A stretch of 12,048 bases of DNA from Chloroflexi bacterium RBG_16_70_13 (lineage in GTDB: Bacteria > Chloroflexota > Limnocylindria > Limnocylindrales > CSP1-4): assembly GCA_001795245.1 (NCBI GenBank), contig MGOD01000091.1, positions 25,608-37,655 on the forward strand, read 5' to 3'. This document shows, one piece after another, positions 1 to 6,999 of the stretch. The translations under genes and the position numbers were made by a program. The notes beneath the pieces are model-generated. The model did no database searches and was not told the origin of the DNA. It worked only from the letters and a program-made list of their open reading frames with translations. Each line of letters opens with the position of its first letter. Positions within the stretch are counted from its first letter, which is position 1.

Positions 1-138
1 CCAGGTCATGGCAGCGAGCAGCCCGCCGGCACCCAGCGGCACGTTGATGCCGAGCAGGGACCGGTCGAAGAGAAGGTCGGCCAGGAGGCCGAGCAGGAGC
101 GCAAGACCGACGAGCAGGCGAGCGGCGCGGGCATCCAC
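1..138 (-). CDS. N-terminus of a DUF4173-like integral membrane protein (partial)
   Basis: The first 46 codons of a gene that continues beyond the left edge of the window. The start chosen is GTG at 136-138, with GGAG seven bases upstream of it. The translation begins MDARAARLLVGLALLLG and continues with LLADLLFDRSLLGINVPLGAGG, then breaks off. A basic N-terminus leads into a hydrophobic helix (about residues 7-24), followed by a short loop with a G-I-N-V-P-L motif. This pattern is typical of the first segment of DUF4173/DUF4153-type polytopic membrane proteins, whose function is unknown. The assignment rests on the N-terminus only. The frame stays open further upstream, but that stretch is polar and arginine-rich and has no good ribosome binding site, so it is unlikely to be coding. 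Confidence 0.55.
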   Translation of the reverse strand, partial: MDARAARLLVGLALLLGLLADLLFDRSLLGINVPLGAGGLLAAMTW

Positions 139-458
139 GGCGTGACTCCAACGCGAGCGGGTTTCGTGGCAGGCTTCCCACGGACGACCGACCGGCCGGC
201 CATGTGGCGTCCGACAGGCGGCCAAGTGGCTCGCGCGGGTAGAGGGCGGCTTCCGGTCTTCGCCCGACGCCCGATGCTGCCAGCATCACATTCGGGGTAG
301 GAGGGCGATACGCGCCGCCGTGACGCCGTCGTCTCGCGTGCCACTCGCACGGGACGAGCCTGATGGAGGTCAACGCGGCCGCCGGACGCCCCCTGTCGGC
401 CCGGGTAGCCACCGGTTTGATGCTGGCACCGGAATCGGGCCCGGTAGGCAGGCCGGGG
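139..458. other. Intergenic region upstream of the DUF4173-like gene
   Basis: About 320 bases with no convincing gene on either strand; the open frames here are arginine/proline-rich GC artefacts. It should hold the promoter of the leftward DUF4173-like gene and the 3' end of the DUF1003 transcript. Visible structure is limited to a perfect palindrome at 273-287 and a weak inverted repeat just past the DUF1003 stop (ACCGG at 428-432 pairing with CCGGT at 441-445). No clear -35/-10 pair can be defended. Confidence 0.5.
273..287. promoter_or_regulatory. 15-bp perfect palindrome, possible operator
   Basis: GATGCTG-C-CAGCATC, two 7-bp arms around a single central base, lies 135 bases upstream of the GTG start of the DUF4173-like gene. 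The 11-mer TGATGCTGGCA within it (minus strand, 278-288) occurs again on the plus strand at 418-428, in the same intergenic region. A dimeric repressor site is plausible, but no regulator can be named. Confidence 0.3.
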
Positions 459-923
459 TCAGCCCGAGGGCGGACGGCCGGAGTCGAGCCGGGCGAGGAT
501 GTTCCGCTCGAGCTCGAGGATCCGCCCCTCGAGCGCCTCGACCCGGCGCAGGATCTCCGTGTTCCCGGTCAGGAGCTGCTCGTTCTGCTTTTCCTCGATG
601 TCGGCCTCGTCGGCGGCGTGCTCGAGGGTCATCCGGTCGCGCAGGGCCGCGCGATTCCCGGCCAGGAGGATGAGAGGCGCCGCATAGGCGGCCTGGGTCG
701 AGAAGGCAAGGTTGAGGAGAATGAACGGGAACGGGTCGAAGTCGAAGAGCAGGTAGACGTTGCCGGCGATCCAGGCCACGACGATCGCGGTTTGGATGGC
801 GATGAATCGCCAGCTGCCCATGAACGTGGTGACCCGGTCGGCGACCCTCGCCGCGAGCGGCGCCTCGTCGAGGAACTCGCGATTGACCGCGTGCCGATAG
901 GCCGCCCGTCGTGCGCTCGCCAT
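459..923 (-). CDS. DUF1003 family membrane protein
   Basis: A 154-residue protein. The start is ATG at 921-923 because AGGAGGT lies seven bases upstream and the family's conserved part begins just after it; a longer frame reaching 1205 adds only arginine-rich, non-conserved sequence. DUF1003 hallmarks are present: an N-terminal amphipathic region, helix 1 (about 38-58, FMGSWRFIAIQTAIVVAW), the loop FDPFPFILLNLAFSTQAAYA (62-81), helix 2 (about 66-88) and the following NR..LRDR motif. The C-terminus (about 100-146) is charged with heptad-like spacing and probably forms a coiled coil. Function is unknown; members are inner-membrane proteins, sometimes called cyclic-nucleotide-binding-like without firm evidence. 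No partner gene is adjacent: the next gene upstream on this strand ends at 1283, leaving a gap of about 360 bases. Confidence 0.9.
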   Translation of the reverse strand: MASARRAAYRHAVNREFLDEAPLAARVADRVTTFMGSWRFIAIQTAIVVAWIAGNVYLLFDFDPFPFILLNLAFSTQAAYAAPLILLAGNRAALRDRMTLEHAADEADIEEKQNEQLLTGNTEILRRVEALEGRILELERNILARLDSGRPPSG

Positions 924-1072
924 TGCCGAAACCTCCTGGTCCGTGACCCTCGTGGCGGACGATACGCCCGGCGCGCGTGGCGTCCATGGCCGTGCCGGTC
1001 GGTACGGACAAGCGCCGCTCGGCCGGCCCGTCGACAACGCAGGAGCTCTGGCGCTTGTTGCTCGGGCCGCGC

Positions 1073-1234
1073 TGGAACTGGGACGACGAGCTGTCCGATG
1101 ACTCACCGCGAGTACGTCGTCTCGGGACGGATCCGCTGCCTGACTGACGAGGGCACCGAGGCCGTCGGTGCGCCCGGTGACTTCCTCTTCATCTCGCCCG
1201 GTCACCGGGCCTGGGTGGTCGGCGACGAGACCTG
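1073..1234 (+). pseudogene. Degraded cupin-domain remnant
   Basis: The plus strand from the ATG at 1098 reads MTHREYVVSGRIRCLTDEGT and then EAVGAPGDFLFISPGHRAWV-VGDETC. This matches the core of small single-domain cupins, whose usual pattern is YVVSGR..v..DDGTE...GPGD...iPPGHDAWVVGDEP. Just upstream, in a different frame (from 1073), WNWDDELSD resembles the PGWRWS stretch that normally precedes that core. The domain therefore appears split by a frameshift and shortened by roughly ten residues between the two parts. No N-terminal third and no C-terminal strand (VVVDF.G) can be found, and the remnant ends close to the 3' end of the convergent large regulator. I read it as a relic, not a functional gene. 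The core match is good; the frameshift interpretation is less certain. Confidence 0.45.
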
Positions 1235-1282
1235 CAGCCCGATGGCAGGTAGACGGGAGCTCCGCGAACCAGCGTCTGATGT

Positions 1283-4200
1283 TCAGCCTGGCCGCCTTCG
1301 CCCTCCTGGGCGGCGGCGTGTGGGCACGCCCGACACCGTCGTCGCGGGACGCACCACCCCAAGGCGGGCATAGGCCACCTCGGCCGCAGATCGGACGGAC
1401 GCTGCCTCCGGCCCTGATACCGCCGTCGCGAGGCAGCCCAGGCTGCGGGCCTCCTCGAGCTTCGCCGAGAGCGCCGCGAACCCATTGACGGCCGCGCGGA
1501 ACGCCGCCACCGCGCCGCGCCGATCCTCGGCCACGAGCCGGATCTCACCGGCCACGCGGTCCACGAGTGGACCCAGGAGCGCGTTGCCGGCCGCGAACCG
1601 CCGCGCTTCCGGCAGGAAGGCTGTCGCTGCGCCGAGATCGCCCTCCTCGCTGAGGGCCTCGAGGTAGGCGAACGCGTGCTGAGGACCGTACGTTCGCCCT
1701 TCGTGCGCGCGATCGGCGGTGATCGCCCGGGCCACGTCCGGGTGTCCGCTGGCGGTCGCGTACCGCGCCTGCCAGGCGCTCGCGCTCTGGTCAGTGAGCG
1801 GATCGCCCAGGACGGCGGCCAGTGTCCGGGCTTCCTCCGCCCGACCCAGGACGGCAAGGGCAGTCGCCCCGATCGCAGGCCCGTCCCGGACCGCCTGGCA
1901 CTCCGTCGCTGGGTCGGCCCGAAAGGCGGCCATGTGCTCGTCGAGCGCTTCGAGGAGTTCATCCCAGCGGCCGAGGTGGAAGAGCGACACGAGGATCGGC
2001 GAGAGGGCGTGCATGACCTGGTGGGGCGGGGCATCGCCCCCGATCGCCTTCGCCTGCTGGCCGATCTCGAGCCCAGCCTCGAACGCGCCCTCGATGGCGA
2101 TCCGAACGGTGCTGAGCTTCCGAAGCGCGTCAGATCGCTCGAGTCGGGAGTCGCTCGGCCGGATGTCCTCCGCGTCCTGCGCCGCGAGCTCGACCATGTC
2201 CCGGTAGCGGCCCGCGATTCCGTACAGGACGCCAAGTGTCTGACGGCTGGCCCGGATAAGCTCACGGTTCGCGAGGAGCGATCCGATCGCACCGCCCTTG
2301 GCTGTCGCCTCGATGCGCTCGTCCATCGGCCGCTCGTCGAGTTGGGCGCCCTGGCCGAACGGCTCACTACCTCGGTAGAGCCGCCTGACCATACCCCGAC
2401 TGACAAGCAACCAGCCCTGATCCAGTTGCCCCTGAGCGAGCGCGAGGCCCTCCTCGATCAGTGCCTCGGCGACTTGCGGGTCCGGGCTTACCCGGAATGC
2501 GCCTGGCGTATTGGCCATGAGCCATGCCAGCTTCCGGGCCAGCCGTGCGATGTCCGGGCTACGGGCGTCAGACCGGCGAACGAGCTCCAGGGCGGCCCTA
2601 AGGTGTCCCTCCGCGGCATCACCGCGGAAGTCGGCCTCGGCATCCTCGGCCAGCTCCTCCAGGGATTGGAGGCGCTCCCGGTCGTCGGCGGCCAGGGAAT
2701 GAGCACGACCATGGAGCTCGGTCGCCCGCTCCGTCGCGAACTGGCGTCGAGCCGCGCGTCCGGCCCGGAGCAGGTGCTCGAAGGCGGCCGCCCGCACCGC
2801 CTCGCGTTCCCCCGGGTCCGGCCACGCCAGGTTCGCGGGCGCCGAGACCGCCGCCCAGGCGTGGTGGGCGAGGAGGTCGGCGTGCTCCTCGACGCGCTCG
2901 CCCACGATGGCCTCGAGCCAGGCGCCCGCGGCCGCATGCGCCCTCGCGCGGCGGGCGCGAGGCATCGAGGCGTAGGCCACGTCGTGGAGGAGCGCATGCC
3001 GGAAGGCGTGCTCGACCTGCCCCGGCAGGCTCGACGACGGCCTTCGGACCACGAAGCCGCTCCGCTCCAGCGCGGCAAGCCTCGCGGCGACGCGATCGTC
3101 GTCGAGCGCCCGCACAAGGGGCTCGACCCAGAAGATCCGCCCGATGACCGCCGCCTCCTGCAGGACGCGCCGGTCGGCGATCGAAAGCGTGTCCATCCGG
3201 GACGCGAGGAGCGACTGGAGGGTGTCGGGGAGCAACCCACCCCGCGAGGAGCGGACGTGGAGGGCGAGCTGTTCGAGGTAGAACGGATTCCCTTCTGCGC
3301 GCGCCAGAAGGCCGTCGCGCGTGGGGATGTCGAGCTTGCCCGGGCCGAGCAACTGTGCGACGAGCCGGCGGCTCTCCGCCTCGCCCAGGGGCCCGAGGCC
3401 GATCATCGTCAAGTGCTCGTTGGCACCAATGTCCGGTCGCGCCACGAGGACCTCAGGCCGCGCCGTGGCCAGGACGACGAGCGGGCCAACCGCTCGCCGG
3501 ACGATGTGCTCGATCATGTCGAGCAGCTCGGACGACGCCCAATGCAGGTCCTCGAGGACCACGACCGTGGGAATTCGAGCCGCGAGCGCCGACGCGAAGC
3601 GCGGCCAGGCCATTGCCAGGCTCGCGGCGACGCCGCCCGGCGCCAGGCTGTCAAGGGGATTCCCCGGCAGCCTGATCCCAGCGGACACCCCGAGCGCGTT
3701 GAGCGTTGTCTCGCGCTCGTCGTCTGGCGCGTCGCCGAGCAGCTCGCTCATCGACCGCCGAAGCCGACGCTGGCTCGCGGCGGCGCTACCGGCCAGGGAG
3801 ACTCCGCAGGCCTGACGAAGGACGTCGGCGAGCGGCCGGTAGGGGCCCGCCCGACCCCCCGCCTGGCATCGCCCGACAAGGACCCTCGGGGGTACGGTCG
3901 TCTCGGCAAGCCGAGCGAGAACCTCGCGCACGATCCGGCTCTTGCCCACGCCCGCAGGCCCGAGGATGAGCACGGCTCGAGGGACACCCCCGGATAGCGC
4001 GTCGGCGAGCGTCTGCTCGATGGCGGCGAGCTCGGCGCCCCGGCCGACGAGCGGCGAGTCGGGCCGACCGACTCCCGAGCCAACCTCTGCTCGCAGGCGC
4101 TGCGGAGACTCGGCAACCCCTTCCCCCGTCGCCTCGGGAGGATCGAAACGGAACCTCAACCCAGCCGCCCGGACCGTCCGCGCGGCGACAAGCGCGGTGC

Positions 4201-5350
4201 CCCGACCCGCGCGCTCCCGAAGCTGTCCGGCCTCCACGACGGGCGACCCGCTCACGGCCTCCGCCGACGGACCCGGAGCCATCGGCACGAGGACGTGGCC
4301 GGAGGCGACACCGACCCGCGTCGGAGGGCGTGCCACCGCCAGCTCGAGCGCGGCGCGCAGAGCTCGCGGAACGTCGTCCTCGCGGACGGACGGCACCCCG
4401 AAGACGCCCAGGACGGCACCCGCCGGAAGCGTCCTTGCCGTCGCACCGGCCGCATCGAGGGCGTCGAGCGCTCGGACGGACCACTCGTCCATCTCCCGCC
4501 GCGCGGCCTCTGGGTCCTCGCGCTCGACCGCCGCATCAGCCCATACGACAGTGACGAGCTTGAGCTCCTCGGTTGGGCGCAGGCGCGGCTGGGGCGCCGG
4601 CGGCTGGCTCGCGCCCGGGATCGCCATGCCGGCCGTGGCGGGCACGAGCGTGCCCTTCACGAGGTCGGCGTAGAGCTGCTGAGACGCCCCGTCCGGCTCG
4701 ACCCCGAGCTCGTCGCGCAGGATCGTCTCGAGGGCTCGATAACGGCGCAGCGCGAGGTGGCGTTCGCCGGTCTGGGCGAGGATGCGGATCAGTGAGAGAT
4801 GTGCCTCTTCGTTGAGGGGGTCGCTCGCCGTGTGCCGCTCGAGGATCTCGACGGCACCAGCCACGTCGCCCTCCCGCTCGAGAGCCTCGGCCCGCTCGCG
4901 AAGGACCCGATGGAATCGACCGCGAAGTCGCTCGCGGTAGTCCTCCGCCCACGCTTCGAAGCGATCGTCGGGTAGGAGATCGCCGCGGTACAACTCGAGC
5001 GCCTCGGCCACTCGTCCTGCCCGCGCCGCCGCCTCAAAGGTCGCCGCATCGACCTCCAGCGGTTCACCGTCGAGGGCTATGGTCTGATCGTGCGCGGTAA
5101 GGCTGTCCGAGCCGAGCGCGGCTCGTGCGAAGTGGAGGGCCTTGCGCAGGTTCGCCGAGGCCGCGGCCGGGTCGAGCTCCGGCCAGAGGGCGTCCATGAG
5201 CTGCTCGCGGTGGAGGCGGGCGCGCGGCGCAATCGCGAGGAGCTTCACGAGCGATCGGGCGCGGTTCCGTCGCCAGACATCATCCGGCAGCGGCCGGCCA
5301 TCGAGCTCGACCGAGAAGCCGCCGAGGACGCGGACCCGCAGCGCTGGCAC
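1283..5350 (-). CDS. SARP/BTAD transcriptional regulator with degenerate cyclase domain and AAA ATPase
   Basis: A 1355-residue multidomain regulator. The start is GTG at 5348-5350: an in-frame TGA lies four codons upstream and the SARP domain begins at once (LRVRVLGGFSVELDGRPL). Domains in order: OmpR-like winged helix (about 4-97), BTAD helical domain (about 100-235), class III nucleotide-cyclase homology domain (about 262-405), P-loop ATPase (about 430-700) and a long alpha-helical, probably TPR-like tail to about 1325. Walker A is GPAGVGKS (464-471), Walker B VVVLEDLHW (596-604), and the typical AEGNPFYLEQL follows at 685-695. The cyclase domain keeps the first metal Asp (272) but the second is Gly311, and the usual Asn and Arg are Val372 and Gln376, so it is probably catalytically dead. 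The last 20 or so residues are low-complexity Arg/Gly/Pro. The family consists of ATP-dependent transcription activators; target genes are unknown. It is divergent from the sulfurtransferase and shares a repeat-bearing control region with it. Confidence 0.9.
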   Translation of the reverse strand: MPALRVRVLGGFSVELDGRPLPDDVWRRNRARSLVKLLAIAPRARLHREQLMDALWPELDPAAASANLRKALHFARAALGSDSLTAHDQTIALDGEPLEVDAATFEAAARAGRVAEALELYRGDLLPDDRFEAWAEDYRERLRGRFHRVLRERAEALEREGDVAGAVEILERHTASDPLNEEAHLSLIRILAQTGERHLALRRYRALETILRDELGVEPDGASQQLYADLVKGTLVPATAGMAIPGASQPPAPQPRLRPTEELKLVTVVWADAAVEREDPEAARREMDEWSVRALDALDAAGATARTLPAGAVLGVFGVPSVREDDVPRALRAALELAVARPPTRVGVASGHVLVPMAPGPSAEAVSGSPVVEAGQLRERAGRGTALVAARTVRAAGLRFRFDPPEATGEGVAESPQRLRAEVGSGVGRPDSPLVGRGAELAAIEQTLADALSGGVPRAVLILGPAGVGKSRIVREVLARLAETTVPPRVLVGRCQAGGRAGPYRPLADVLRQACGVSLAGSAAASQRRLRRSMSELLGDAPDDERETTLNALGVSAGIRLPGNPLDSLAPGGVAASLAMAWPRFASALAARIPTVVVLEDLHWASSELLDMIEHIVRRAVGPLVVLATARPEVLVARPDIGANEHLTMIGLGPLGEAESRRLVAQLLGPGKLDIPTRDGLLARAEGNPFYLEQLALHVRSSRGGLLPDTLQSLLASRMDTLSIADRRVLQEAAVIGRIFWVEPLVRALDDDRVAARLAALERSGFVVRRPSSSLPGQVEHAFRHALLHDVAYASMPRARRARAHAAAGAWLEAIVGERVEEHADLLAHHAWAAVSAPANLAWPDPGEREAVRAAAFEHLLRAGRAARRQFATERATELHGRAHSLAADDRERLQSLEELAEDAEADFRGDAAEGHLRAALELVRRSDARSPDIARLARKLAWLMANTPGAFRVSPDPQVAEALIEEGLALAQGQLDQGWLLVSRGMVRRLYRGSEPFGQGAQLDERPMDERIEATAKGGAIGSLLANRELIRASRQTLGVLYGIAGRYRDMVELAAQDAEDIRPSDSRLERSDALRKLSTVRIAIEGAFEAGLEIGQQAKAIGGDAPPHQVMHALSPILVSLFHLGRWDELLEALDEHMAAFRADPATECQAVRDGPAIGATALAVLGRAEEARTLAAVLGDPLTDQSASAWQARYATASGHPDVARAITADRAHEGRTYGPQHAFAYLEALSEEGDLGAATAFLPEARRFAAGNALLGPLVDRVAGEIRLVAEDRRGAVAAFRAAVNGFAALSAKLEEARSLGCLATAVSGPEAASVRSAAEVAYARLGVVRPATTVSGVPTRRRPGGRRRPG

Positions 5351-5352
5351 CA

Positions 5353-5376
5353 GCGCGATTCACCGCCGAATCGCGC
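5353..5376. promoter_or_regulatory. Perfect 8-bp dyad abutting the regulator start codon
   Basis: GCGCGATT (5353-5360), an 8-base spacer, then AATCGCGC (5369-5376), an exact inverted repeat. It ends two bases before the GTG of the large regulator. In the regulator's mRNA it would fold into an 8-bp hairpin whose loop is CGGCGGUG, the only purine-rich stretch that could act as ribosome binding site. It may therefore be a protein operator or a translational control hairpin. A second, overlapping short repeat, GCGCG-TT-CGCGC, occupies 5373-5384. Confidence 0.5.
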
Positions 5377-5398
5377 GTTCGCGCAAGGGGCTTCTTTG

Positions 5399-5431
5399 TG
5401 GAACGAACGGGGAACACGCCGGGAACCGACG
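5399..5431 (+). promoter_or_regulatory. Three GGAAC direct repeats with 11-bp period, candidate SARP operator
   Basis: GGAAC occurs at 5400-5404, 5411-5415 and 5422-5426, exactly 11 bases apart. The full units are TGGAACGAACG, GGGAACACGCC and GGGAACCGACG; the first and third match at 8 of 11 positions. SARP activators of Streptomyces are known to bind heptameric direct repeats spaced one helical turn (11 bp) apart near the -35 region. Here the array lies between a SARP/BTAD gene and the divergent sulfurtransferase, 55-87 bases upstream of the sulfurtransferase ATG. Autoregulation, control of the sulfurtransferase, or both are inferred. Confidence 0.5.
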
Positions 5432-5450
5432 CTCGCGAGCCTGTCCACAG

Positions 5451-5467
5451 CGGCGGGTGGTCCGCCG
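5451..5467 (+). promoter_or_regulatory. 5'-leader hairpin upstream of the sulfurtransferase RBS
   Basis: CGGCGG (5451-5456), loop GTGGT, CCGCCG (5462-5467): a 6-bp perfect stem ending six bases before the AGGAGG (5473-5478) of the sulfurtransferase gene. If the transcript starts upstream it would sit in the leader. A role is not established. The palindrome GCTCGCGAGC at 5431-5440 directly precedes this region. Confidence 0.3.
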
Positions 5468-5485
5468 AAGTCAGGAGGTCAGGAC

Positions 5486-6334
5486 ATGGCGATCGCAGCG
5501 ACGAGCGTCCTCGCGAGCACAGACGAGGTGGCAGCCCGCCTCGGCGACGCCCGCGTGGCGCTGCTGGACGTCGACGAGAACACGGAGGCGTTCGCCGGCG
5601 GGCACATCCCCGGCGCCAGCGGGATCCACTGGAAGAACGACCTGCAGGACCCGATCCGCCGCGACTTCATCGGTCCGGACGGGTTCGCCGCGCTCATGGA
5701 CCGCCTCGGGATCGACAACGACGCCGAGGTCATCCTCTATGGCGGCACCAACAACTGGTTCGCCGCGTACGCCTACTGGTACTTCCGCTACTACGGCCAC
5801 CAGGTCGTCCGCCTCATGGACGGCGGCCGGAAGAAGTGGGAGCTCGAAGGCCGGCCGATGACCACCGAGTCGAGCGCGCCGGCCGCGTCGGGCGGCTATC
5901 GGGTCCAGCGCCAGGACGGCGACATCCGAGCCCTCCGTGGCTTCGTCGAGACGGAGGTTCTCGGCAAGCCGGGCTTCGGACTCGTCGACGTCAGGTCGCC
6001 TGAGGAATACCGCGGCGAGCTGCTGGCACCGCCGCATCTCCCCCAGGAGCAGGCACAGAAGCCCGGCCACATCCCGGGTGCCCGGAACATCCCGTGGGCC
6101 AAGGCCGTGAATCCGGAGACCGGGGCATTCCTGCCCGCGGAGCAGCTCCGAAGCCTGTACGAGGGCCAGGGGCTCACGCCGGACCTCGAGGTCATCGCCT
6201 ACTGCCGGATCGGTGAGCGGAGCGCCCACACGTGGTTCGTGCTCCACGAGCTGCTCGGCTACCCGAAGGTTCGGAACTACGACGGCTCGTGGACCGAATG
6301 GGGCTCGATGGTCGGCGTGCCGATCGAGCGCTGA
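5486..6334 (+). CDS. Thiosulfate sulfurtransferase, two rhodanese domains (CysA2-like)
   Basis: A 282-residue tandem rhodanese that transfers sulfane sulfur from thiosulfate (or a related donor) to cyanide or thiol acceptors through a persulfide on one cysteine. The ATG at 5486 follows AGGAGG with seven-base spacing; a longer open frame upstream is not conserved. The N-terminal domain (about 6-125) is non-catalytic, with LYGGTNNWFAAYAYWYFRYY (84-103) at the active-site position. The C-terminal domain (about 150-280) carries the catalytic loop CRIGER with Cys240, in the context VIAYCRIGERSAHTWFVL. It also has the conserved LAPPHLPQEQAQKPGHIPGA stretch and ends NYDGSWTEWGSMVGVPIE. Length and motifs closely match mycobacterial CysA2/CysA3-type enzymes. 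No signal peptide, so it is probably cytoplasmic. It is transcribed alone, divergent from the SARP/BTAD regulator, and followed at once by a hairpin. Confidence 0.95.
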   Translation: MAIAATSVLASTDEVAARLGDARVALLDVDENTEAFAGGHIPGASGIHWKNDLQDPIRRDFIGPDGFAALMDRLGIDNDAEVILYGGTNNWFAAYAYWYFRYYGHQVVRLMDGGRKKWELEGRPMTTESSAPAASGGYRVQRQDGDIRALRGFVETEVLGKPGFGLVDVRSPEEYRGELLAPPHLPQEQAQKPGHIPGARNIPWAKAVNPETGAFLPAEQLRSLYEGQGLTPDLEVIAYCRIGERSAHTWFVLHELLGYPKVRNYDGSWTEWGSMVGVPIER

Positions 6335-6337
6335 CGG

Positions 6338-6373
6338 GGCCGAGATCCCGCAAGCGGGTCGACCACCTCGGCC
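6338..6373 (+). terminator. Hairpin after the sulfurtransferase gene
   Basis: Four bases after the TGA, GGCCGAG (6338-6344) pairs perfectly with CTCGGCC (6367-6373). Nested inside is CCCG-CAAG-CGGG (6347-6358). There is no T-tract, so it is terminator-like rather than a canonical intrinsic terminator. The position, at the end of a single-gene unit facing convergent genes, fits termination. Confidence 0.4.
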
Positions 6374-6550
6374 GGCCCGCTACGCGGCTCGGGGCTCGTT
6401 CCGCACACCACGCCCGGTTCGTCACCTCGAAGCGTGGGTAAGATCTCAATCTCACCGGCTTCCTCGCGGTGTTCATCATCGGCGCCATCGGCACGACCGA
6501 GGTGCCGGTCCAGACAGACACGGGTAGCAGACGTGATCGAGGGTGAGCCT

Positions 6551-6571
6551 ACGGCCGGGGTCGTTGGCCGT
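6551..6571 (-). terminator. Hairpin after the SnoaL-like gene
   Basis: ACGGCC (6551-6556) and GGCCGT (6566-6571) form a 6-bp stem with a 9-base loop, immediately downstream of the TGA of the leftward SnoaL-like gene. No T-tract follows. It would end the leftward operon opposite the hairpin at 6338-6373. The DNA between the two hairpins (6374-6550) shows nothing I can support as a gene. Confidence 0.35.
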
Positions 6572-6982
6572 TCAGGCGACGCCCCACCGCGCCTGGAGGT
6601 CCTGGACCTCCTCGTCCGGGACGCCGACCGAGACGTGCATGTGGACGATCTTCCAGCGGCCGCCTTCCTCCCGGACCACTGCCGTGAGGCGTGTCCGCAT
6701 CCCGCCGCCGCCTGGGAAGCCGTACCAGGGCTCGTCCACGAACCAGCCCATGCTGCCGTCGCGATAGCCGATTGGGCGCGGACCCGGCACGAGGGTGAGT
6801 CCCTCGGCCTCGAAGCCGAAACGAAGCCGTGGCCGCTCGGTCACCCACTCGCCCGGCGCCGTGCCGATGACGAGCGTCGCCGGTTCGGACGAAACGATGT
6901 CATCGAAACGCTCCACGGCCTTCGTCGTGACGCCTTCGTAGAACCCCAGAACCGCGTCCCGGACCTCGGACGATTGCTCCAT
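6572..6982 (-). CDS. SnoaL/DUF4440-like (NTF2 fold) protein
   Basis: A 136-residue small cytoplasmic protein. The ATG at 6980-6982 is preceded by GGGAGGA at good spacing. The N-terminus SSEVRDAVLGFYEGVTTKAV (4-23) resembles the first helices of SnoaL-like proteins. The C-terminal strand GGRWKIVHMHVSVGVPDEEV (107-126) is the typical W(K/R)IVH.H.S signature of the SnoaL_3/DUF4440 group in the NTF2 superfamily. The GFPGGGGMRTRLTAVV stretch fills the preceding sheet. Such proteins are small-molecule-binding or isomerase-like cone folds; substrate is unknown here. It is the last gene of the leftward cluster, 17 bases after the Crp-family gene, so probably co-transcribed with it. Confidence 0.8.
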   Translation of the reverse strand: MEQSSEVRDAVLGFYEGVTTKAVERFDDIVSSEPATLVIGTAPGEWVTERPRLRFGFEAEGLTLVPGPRPIGYRDGSMGWFVDEPWYGFPGGGGMRTRLTAVVREEGGRWKIVHMHVSVGVPDEEVQDLQARWGVA

Positions 6983-6999
6983 CGCTTTCCTCCCGTGGA

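Noticed and set aside
924..1205. N-terminal extension of the DUF1003 protein
   Set aside because: Sequence before the ATG at 921-923 is non-conserved and arginine/alanine/proline-rich, while an ideal AGGAGGT precedes that ATG.
1236..1340. Plus-strand stretch reading MFSLAAFALLGGGVWA, resembling a membrane segment after the cupin relic
   Set aside because: It overlaps the 3' end of the regulator on the other strand and has no ribosome binding site or family pattern; the hydrophobicity is probably chance from the low-complexity Arg/Gly/Pro C-terminus.
1676..3997. Very long open frame (773 codons) on the plus strand opposite the large regulator
   Set aside because: It is fully antisense to a gene with clear domains, has an arginine-rich composition and no recognisable motif; high GC keeps the opposite frame open.
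6442..6546. Short frame DLNLTGFLAVFIIGAIGTTE on the plus strand between the two hairpins, possible small membrane peptide
   Set aside because: It directly follows an in-frame TAA, has no ATG and no ribosome binding site, and ends after 34 codons. I cannot support it as a gene.
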